The notes under the pieces are model-generated. The model had not been told where the DNA came from. It did not search any database and was given only the letters and a program-made list of their open reading frames with translations. The position numbers and the translations under genes are program-made. Below, one piece after another: positions 58,580-64,000 of a stretch of DNA of 64,000 bases (positions are counted from its first letter, which is position 1; each line of letters opens with the position of its first letter). Source of the DNA: Chryseosolibacter indicum (GTDB taxonomy: Bacteria > Bacteroidota > Bacteroidia > Cytophagales > Cyclobacteriaceae); assembly GCF_018598585.1 (NCBI RefSeq), contig NZ_JAHESD010000012.1:44144-108143 (forward strand), read 5' to 3'.

Positions 58580-61396
58580 CTACTGTCCCATCATTACAAA
58601 AGCTCCCCAGTAATAGGGCTCTTTGTATTTGTTCATAAGCTGAAGTTGAGCTTGCTTAAACGCTTTTTGTTTATTACCACTTTTAATCCAGTTGGTATAA
58701 AAGTTAGTCATCAATTGTTGCGTGGCTGCATCATCTACTTTCCATAAGCTCATGATCATTGCCTCTGCACCAGCCACCAGAAACGCACGCTGAAGGCCAT
58801 ATACGCCTTCGCCGTTCTTTATATCACCCAACCCTGTTTCACACGCACTTAATACAATGAGATCAGTATTCTGCAAATCCAGGTTCATTGCCTCGTAAGC
58901 GGTAAGTATACCGTTATCGTTGCTTTCAAGGTTAGTTGTAGCAGCACCGCTAACAGTCTTGCTGGCGTTGGCTAGTATTAACCCAGAACGTAGCAATGGA
59001 TTGTTTGCTGCATTCTCCGCGTTTATTCCAAATGCACTTCCTGTACTACTTTGTACATCCTGAAGGAAGTATCCATGCGTAGCAATATGCATGAGTAAAG
59101 GACTCTTTACAGACTTCAGGTTCTTTTCAGACGCCTGTTGTTGCATAAATTGCTTAAGCTGATACCCACCTGTCTTTAAAATCTTTGATATCGTTTCTAT
59201 CTCCGCTTTGGTGCCCGGAAGCGCTGCAATATCATGTCCGCCGTAATCCGGATATCCTAACAGCATAGCATCTTTCTTTTGTGCACCAGGTTTTCTGGCT
59301 TTAAGGGTAATAAGATCTCTTGAATTACCAACTACCGTTATATCATACTTATTGATTACATAGTCAGCTCCTGGCTTTTTAAGGGTATTTAAATTTATTT
59401 GATTATAAACACCATCCGGAGAAACATAAAGTTTCTTTTTTGCTTCTACCTCCTTATCGAAACGCGCCCAATAATGCTCATAAGAATAGTCATCCGAAAT
59501 TCGCTGCTGTACTGCGTTACGGTAGAACTTTGCATAACGTGTATCAAGTTGCCCTCCGTTTTCAAGTACAACAACTTTGGGTAGCTGTACTCCCTTTGAT
59601 AAAACCAGTACGATGTATTTTGATTCATTTGTGAAATCCTGTCCATAACCACTTACTCTTATTATCTCCAGCGCAGCCTCTGTATCTCCAAGCACATCTC
59701 TTACCTGTTTAAAATTTACTTTCTGTGTTGAGTAACCCGATGAGAAATCAGTAGAACGAGATGAGAGGGAGCGCTCCAACTTATTTGCTTCAGCTTCTAG
59801 GGCAGTAAGATTTATTTTTTGTTCACCGAGTTCTTCTTTCGACAACGCGTAATATCTTGATAGCGTCTCTTTCTTATCTAACCATTGCAAATAATCGTTA
59901 ATCAAGACATTATTACCACTACTTAAAATAGCTTGTTTAATCTTGTTGGTTGAATTGAGTAATAATCCTTTTGTGGTTGCCTGATACTCATAGATATCAA
60001 TTGCAATAGAAGGTTTTGCAGAAATAGCTTCAATGGCAAAATTGTAAAAGCGTTGAAAACGAGGTGATGTAATATCCCAGTACTTTGTTTTCTCTGCTTC
60101 ACTCATCGGCGGGAAATAGTTATTTATAAAGTCAATAGTTTTATCCATTACCGGCTTATAGTTCTCATAAGCTTTTTCCCACTGCCCCATCTTCCAATAA
60201 AGAATTGCCAGTTCTTCTTTTGTACGAATGTAATCAGGGTGCTCCGTGCCCAATATCTTCTCCCTGATTGCAAGCGCCTTTGTTATCAAAGGTTCAGCTT
60301 CAGCATGCTTCCCTGTTATTCTGTAAAATACGCCTAAATCACCAGTAGCCCTGGCGTATGTCGGGCTTTCCTCGGTATGCTTTTTCTTTAATATATCCTG
60401 CGCTTTCTTCAATAGCGCTTCGACCTCATTGTACTTCTTTGTCTGTATATAAAGAATAGCAAGTTGGTTTAGCAACACCGCATACTCAGGATTCTTAGAC
60501 GCCATATTTCTTTCATATGACTTTTTCATTTCAAGAAACGTTGACTCTGCCTCCGCGTTTCGTCCGCTTAGCTGGTACATCAAGGCAAGGTTAGACTGAA
60601 ATCTCCTCTCATCGAACGATGTTCTTACTTTAATACCTTTCTTGAATGTTTCATCAGCTACGCTTACAGATTTTTTCATTAATGCAATAGCTTCGTCGTA
60701 GCGTCCTACATTTTGAAGCAACATTGCCTTATTATTGAGTACAATAGCGTATTGCAGACTGTTTTCTGTAAACACCTTTTTAACTAGCTCAAGTGTCTCA
60801 TCAAAACCCTTCTCAGCTTCGTTGTAATGGCCGACCATTTGCTCATATTTCGCATGACTGTTGAGGTTGGCAGCGTACGCGGCAGACCTCTCGCCCAATT
60901 GCATGCTTGCCCTCAGTGCTGTATTTATCAGGTCCTCCGATTCTATCGTTTTTCCCTGTGCCATATAAACAAGCGCAAGGGAGGAGATACACCTGACGTA
61001 ACTTATATCCGTACTAAGATTATGTGCTTCAAGATACGCCTTCGCTTCTTTAAATGATCCTTCAGCAAGTTTATACAGTTTCAGTTGATACAAGTTTACG
61101 GCATAATCTACCGTGTCCCGGCCCACCTCTTCCGGCGTGCGTTGGCTCTTATTTTTAATTTGATACAGGCCGCGCGTTAACATCTCACCTTTTTGCTTTA
61201 CATCAATTAGTCCTGCGTTTTCATTAACGGAAATGGCGAATTGAAAATCAACAGAATCAAGCTTTGCTTTTTTCTTGGAGCCAATATTACCAAGCCCCTT
61301 CATGATGGAATTGGTTATTGCCTCGTCTTGTGCAGATACTAAAGTTGATGAAAAAATGAGAATAGAGACAAAAAGACAGGGAAATCCGGCTCTCAT
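58580..61396 (-). CDS. TPR-CHAT protein (caspase-like protease domain)
   Basis: 938 residues. Signal peptide (MRAGFPCLFVSILIFSSTLVSAQ), then about nine TPR repeats (residues 100-420, for example YAIVLNNKAMLLQNVGRYDEAIALMKKSV and HAEAEPLITKALAIREKILGTEHPDYIRT). A helical linker leads to a CHAT domain with the catalytic dyad H774 (HIATHGY) and C852 (LSACETG). CHAT domains are separase/caspase-like proteases. Cytoplasmic TPR-CHAT proteins cleave targets in CRISPR and other defence systems. The signal peptide here implies a periplasmic or exported protein, which differs from those. Confidence 0.88.
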   Translation of the reverse strand: MRAGFPCLFVSILIFSSTLVSAQDEAITNSIMKGLGNIGSKKKAKLDSVDFQFAISVNENAGLIDVKQKGEMLTRGLYQIKNKSQRTPEEVGRDTVDYAVNLYQLKLYKLAEGSFKEAKAYLEAHNLSTDISYVRCISSLALVYMAQGKTIESEDLINTALRASMQLGERSAAYAANLNSHAKYEQMVGHYNEAEKGFDETLELVKKVFTENSLQYAIVLNNKAMLLQNVGRYDEAIALMKKSVSVADETFKKGIKVRTSFDERRFQSNLALMYQLSGRNAEAESTFLEMKKSYERNMASKNPEYAVLLNQLAILYIQTKKYNEVEALLKKAQDILKKKHTEESPTYARATGDLGVFYRITGKHAEAEPLITKALAIREKILGTEHPDYIRTKEELAILYWKMGQWEKAYENYKPVMDKTIDFINNYFPPMSEAEKTKYWDITSPRFQRFYNFAIEAISAKPSIAIDIYEYQATTKGLLLNSTNKIKQAILSSGNNVLINDYLQWLDKKETLSRYYALSKEELGEQKINLTALEAEANKLERSLSSRSTDFSSGYSTQKVNFKQVRDVLGDTEAALEIIRVSGYGQDFTNESKYIVLVLSKGVQLPKVVVLENGGQLDTRYAKFYRNAVQQRISDDYSYEHYWARFDKEVEAKKKLYVSPDGVYNQINLNTLKKPGADYVINKYDITVVGNSRDLITLKARKPGAQKKDAMLLGYPDYGGHDIAALPGTKAEIETISKILKTGGYQLKQFMQQQASEKNLKSVKSPLLMHIATHGYFLQDVQSSTGSAFGINAENAANNPLLRSGLILANASKTVSGAATTNLESNDNGILTAYEAMNLDLQNTDLIVLSACETGLGDIKNGEGVYGLQRAFLVAGAEAMIMSLWKVDDAATQQLMTNFYTNWIKSGNKQKAFKQAQLQLMNKYKEPYYWGAFVMMGQ

Positions 61397-61482
61397 ATCG
61401 GTTCTGACTAGTGGGTATTGTACAAAGATAAACTAATTCAACAGTCTACGCCCGGTAATAAACGTAAACAATAAAAAAGTGT

Positions 61483-62397
61483 TTAGAAATTATCTACTTC
61501 CCTATAGGCCTTAATCAGTGCCAGCTCCCCTTCTTTTCCTGGATTAGCATTACCGTGTTCCATGCCCCAAATACCTTTGAACCCCTTACTGGTCACATGT
61601 TTAAAGATATTCTTATAATTAATCTCGCCTGTAGTAGGCTCTTTCCTTCCAGGATTATCACCTATTTGAAAGTAGGCAATTTCGTCCCAGCACTTATCGA
61701 TGTTGTTAATAATATTACCCTCATTTCGCTGCATGTGGTACACATCAAATAAAATTTTACATGAAGGACTATTAATAGCTTTACATATTTGAAAAGTTTG
61801 ATCGGAGTTTCGAAGGAAAAGATCAGGCGTATCACTTAACGGCTCGAGTACCATAATGAGGTTATGAGGTTCAAATACTTCAGCTCCCCTACGAAGTGCT
61901 TCGATCACGTTAGCCGTTTGAATACCAATCGGCAACGTTCTTTCATAAAAGCCCGGGACAACGGTGACCCACCTCGCATTTACACGTTTTGCTGCCTCAA
62001 CACACTGCTTACAAGTGCGAATAAAGTTATCTATAAATTCTTGTTTGCCCGTTGTGAGCGAAATCTTCCAATTATCGCCACTATCAACAACAAAGACACC
62101 CATAGTCATACCAAGTTTCACCAGTTCCTTACCGATCTTTTCCTGTTCATCAACTGGTCTTTTTAATAAACCATTATCTTCTATAGCCCGAAAGCCCTGG
62201 TCATGCATAAAACGGATCTGATCTATAAGGTTCTTTCCCGCATGGTTCACGAACATTCCATCATGAGGTGCATAATTAAGCTTAAATGTTTTTTCTGAAG
62301 AAGAATTCATCTCATGGTCCGTTAATGAGAAAGCCCTACTTACAGGTATAACAGAAGCAGCTGTTATCGTTCTTCTAAGAAAACTTCTTCTTTGCAT
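61483..62397 (-). CDS. Tat-exported sugar phosphate isomerase/epimerase-type TIM barrel (hydroxypyruvate isomerase-like)
   Basis: 304 residues. N-terminal QRRSFLRRTITAASVIPVSRAFS is a Tat signal with a twin Arg. The xylose-isomerase-like barrel follows: PHDGMFVNHAGKNLIDQIRFMHDQGFRAIEDN, EPLSDTPDLFL, KILFDVYHMQRNEGNI (metal-binding D and H) and GIWGMEHGNANPGKEGE (Glu and His). It resembles hydroxypyruvate isomerase/IolE-type enzymes. Substrate unknown. The rsmB-type gene is divergent across a 128-bp gap. Confidence 0.85.
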   Translation of the reverse strand: MQRRSFLRRTITAASVIPVSRAFSLTDHEMNSSSEKTFKLNYAPHDGMFVNHAGKNLIDQIRFMHDQGFRAIEDNGLLKRPVDEQEKIGKELVKLGMTMGVFVVDSGDNWKISLTTGKQEFIDNFIRTCKQCVEAAKRVNARWVTVVPGFYERTLPIGIQTANVIEALRRGAEVFEPHNLIMVLEPLSDTPDLFLRNSDQTFQICKAINSPSCKILFDVYHMQRNEGNIINNIDKCWDEIAYFQIGDNPGRKEPTTGEINYKNIFKHVTSKGFKGIWGMEHGNANPGKEGELALIKAYREVDNF

Positions 62398-62500
62398 ATG
62401 TTCTTGTTTAATGGACTCAAATTAGAAATTTTACAATTCTACATCAACTTCTCCAATTGCGAATACCTAACACAGGTGCCAGACTTGAAATAATTTTTTG

Positions 62501-62508
62501 CACCTTTG
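62501..62508 (+). promoter_or_regulatory. CACCTTTG, -7-like element ahead of the RsmB-type gene
   Basis: One mismatch to TAnnTTTG, 17 bp before the ATG at 62526. A TTG lies at 62485-62487, closer than usual (13 nt), so the assignment is tentative. Confidence 0.35.
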
Positions 62509-62525
62509 CACCATATAAAAAATAG

Positions 62526-63719
62526 ATGAGATTACATCGCAGTACAAGTGAAGGCGTAATTCAGGCTCTGGATGCAATATTTGGAGCGAAGAAGTACGCA
62601 GACAAGGTGATAGAAAAAGTATTGAAACAAAATCCCAAATGGGGCGCTCGCGACAGGCGTTTTATTGCTGAAACTACCTATGACATCGTTCGCTGGTATC
62701 GTCTTTTAAGGAGGGTAACCGAAGCAAAAGGTGATGAATATTGGAAGCTTCTTGCGGCATGGTGTGTCCTTCACGAAATTGATCTTCCGATGTGGGATGA
62801 GTTTAAAGGCATCAAACGTGACTCAATTAAATCCCTTTATAAAGAAGCCGAAAAAACAAGAAAAATAATAGAATCCGTTCCTGATTGGTTGGATGAATTA
62901 TGTGAGCGAGAAATTGGTCGTCAGTGGAATCATGAACTACATGCCTTAAATGAAGAGGCTGCGGTTGTACTTCGCACCAATACGTTAAAAATCTCCAAAC
63001 GTGATCTGCAAAAACTGCTCGCAGAGGAAAACGTAGAAACACATGTGCATGACCAATTCCAGGATGCTTTACTTCTCGAAGAACGACAAAATGTATTTGG
63101 CACCTCTGCCTTCAAAGACGGTCTCTTTGAAGTTCAAGATGCTGCGTCACAGTTCATAGCTCCGTTTTTACAGGTAGAACCTGGTATGCGTGTTATAGAT
63201 GCTTGCGCAGGAGCGGGAGGCAAAACGCTTCATCTTGCAGCGTTAATGAAAAACAAGGGAAGAATAATTGCAATGGATGTCGAGCAATATAAGCTCGATG
63301 AATTACAAAGAAGGGCACGCAGGGCAGGTGTTAGTAATATGGAAACAAGATTAATTGAATCCTCAAAAACAGTTAAACGTCTTGAAGATAATGCTGACCG
63401 TCTCCTACTCGATGTACCATGTTCAGGGCTCGGGGTACTTAAAAGAAATCCAGACGCAAAATGGAAGTTATCAATAGAATTTATTGATAAGGTTAAAGAT
63501 CTACAGCAGCATATCCTTAACGACTACTGCTTAATGGTCAAACCTGGTGGACTTCTTGTCTATTCAACCTGTAGCATATTACCATCCGAAAATGACCAAC
63601 AGATCAAGAAATTTCTTGAAAACCGGAGAGATGAGTTTGAGTTGCAGGAAGAAAAGCATGCATTACCCTCTGAGGGATTTGATGGATTCTACATGGCTCG
63701 ATTAAAGAGATTGAAATAA
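62526..63719 (+). CDS. RsmB/NOP family rRNA (cytosine-C5) methyltransferase
   Basis: 397 residues. N-terminal NusB-like helical region, then the SAM-dependent methyltransferase: VIDACAGAGGKTLHLAALM (SAM loop), AMDVEQYKLDELQRRARRAG, DVPCSGLGVLKRNPDAKWKLS with C299, and YSTCSILPSEN with C349, the two catalytic Cys of m5C methyltransferases. It probably methylates 16S rRNA C967, but other C5 positions are possible. Short compared with E. coli RsmB (429). Confidence 0.93.
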   Translation: MRLHRSTSEGVIQALDAIFGAKKYADKVIEKVLKQNPKWGARDRRFIAETTYDIVRWYRLLRRVTEAKGDEYWKLLAAWCVLHEIDLPMWDEFKGIKRDSIKSLYKEAEKTRKIIESVPDWLDELCEREIGRQWNHELHALNEEAAVVLRTNTLKISKRDLQKLLAEENVETHVHDQFQDALLLEERQNVFGTSAFKDGLFEVQDAASQFIAPFLQVEPGMRVIDACAGAGGKTLHLAALMKNKGRIIAMDVEQYKLDELQRRARRAGVSNMETRLIESSKTVKRLEDNADRLLLDVPCSGLGVLKRNPDAKWKLSIEFIDKVKDLQQHILNDYCLMVKPGGLLVYSTCSILPSENDQQIKKFLENRRDEFELQEEKHALPSEGFDGFYMARLKRLK

Positions 63720-63737
63720 TTACTACGTTACTAAACA

Positions 63738-63766
63738 AAAAAGCTGATCGAAAGATCAGCTTTTTC
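63738..63766 (+). terminator. Rho-independent terminator after the RsmB-type gene
   Basis: AAAAAGCTGATC-GAAA-GATCAGCTTTTT: perfect 12-bp stem with a GAAA loop and a T tail. A's on the 5' side mean it can also end the Dabb transcript coming from the opposite strand. Confidence 0.95.
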
Positions 63767-63768
63767 TT

Positions 63769-64000
63769 TTAAACATCTATTGAGTCGTATACAACAACTT
63801 TCTCCCAGAGATGAGAGCAGTCTGCAACAAATTTTTTATGAATAGGATGCTCCTGGTAAACATTCTGACCTGCAACATCGTCAAAGAACATAAGCTCGGA
63901 TACATGATAACTGTTATCAACAACATCACGCTTCTCGGTACTTGCTGGCACGCCGATATGTAATTTTTTTATCGTTTCAATCTTTCTTAAGGTCTTAAGG
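63769..64000 (-). CDS. Dabb (stress-responsive A/B barrel) protein, 3' part only
   Basis: The last 76 codons are in the window; the start is beyond the edge, and the frame stays open to 64000. The Dabb core is visible: [64 protein letters not shown], including the family's H-x-x-F and V-V-Y-D end. Dabb dimers are ferredoxin-like barrels; some catalyse ring reactions, many are uncharacterised. It converges with the methyltransferase gene. Confidence 0.85.
   Translation of the reverse strand, partial: LKTLRKIETIKKLHIGVPASTEKRDVVDNSYHVSELMFFDDVAGQNVYQEHPIHKKFVADCSHLWEKVVVYDSIDV

Overview
The window looks like a chromosomal segment of a Bacteroidota bacterium, most probably order Cytophagales (an Ohtaekwangia/Chryseolinea-type organism; the genus is inference). 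The evidence is moderate-to-low GC, paired DUF4199 membrane proteins next to a BatA-type protein and a dihydroorotase-like protein, three DUF4252 paralogues behind an ECF sigma factor, YwbE, B3-type metallo-beta-lactamase and PhoX/DUF839 lipoproteins, near absence of Shine-Dalgarno sequences, and several Bacteroidota-type promoters (TTTG or TTG about 18-23 nt before TAnnTTTG). No rRNA, tRNA or CRISPR array was found by eye.

Layout. 1-8.7 kb: start of a 7TMR-DISM sensor, a zinc phospholipase/nuclease-like protein, an M1 aminopeptidase, rpsT, then radC - serine beta-lactamase-like hydrolase - DUF1684 as a coupled unit, a pentapeptide-repeat protein, and an esterase beside an ECF sigma factor. 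9-14.6 kb: a small Bacteroidota-specific protein with a palindromic promoter region, then the core block pheT - ZapB-like - zapA - rny, closed by a strong terminator. 14.7-24.2 kb: MFS/ArsR/GNAT genes, two membrane proteins, a GT2 glycosyltransferase, and a five-gene minus-strand operon (BatA-like, degenerate dihydroorotase, two DUF4199 proteins, polyprenyl-phosphate-type glycosyltransferase) whose promoter appears to give a leaderless message. 24.4-31.5 kb: an ECF sigma/anti-sigma/surface-protein set, a MITE-like element, ssb facing a zinc-finger protein across a 22-bp palindrome, a sulfotransferase-like/class IV aminotransferase pair, a NUMOD-HNH protein, a small heat-shock protein, DUF4269 and SemiSWEET. 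31.7-41.5 kb: an ABC exporter, an ECF sigma - anti-sigma - three-DUF4252 operon, YwbE, a Tat-type SDR, a YiiX-like papain-fold hydrolase, a CPA1 antiporter, a VOC protein and a Crp/Fnr regulator.

42.3-45.2 kb is the accessory island and the most unusual part. It holds an IS200-like (RAYT) transposase bracketed by two related REP-type hairpins, one of which supplies the stop codon of a HEPN-like gene. Next come cassette-like single genes separated by attC-like imperfect inverted repeats, five exact 11-bp tandem repeats with a 19-bp inverted copy, and a truncated gene ending in another strong hairpin.

45.3-64 kb returns to ordinary content: a GOB-type (Gln in place of the first zinc His) B3 metallo-beta-lactamase, hydrolases, a nucleotidase, an OmpA-family protein, a sugar-oxidation group (SMP-30-like and PQQ-dependent dehydrogenase, aldo/keto reductase), an imelysin-cytochrome c peroxidase gene broken by two apparent single-base deletions, a collagen-repeat PhoX lipoprotein, a TPR-CHAT protein, a Tat-type TIM-barrel isomerase, an RsmB-type rRNA methyltransferase and the end of a Dabb protein.
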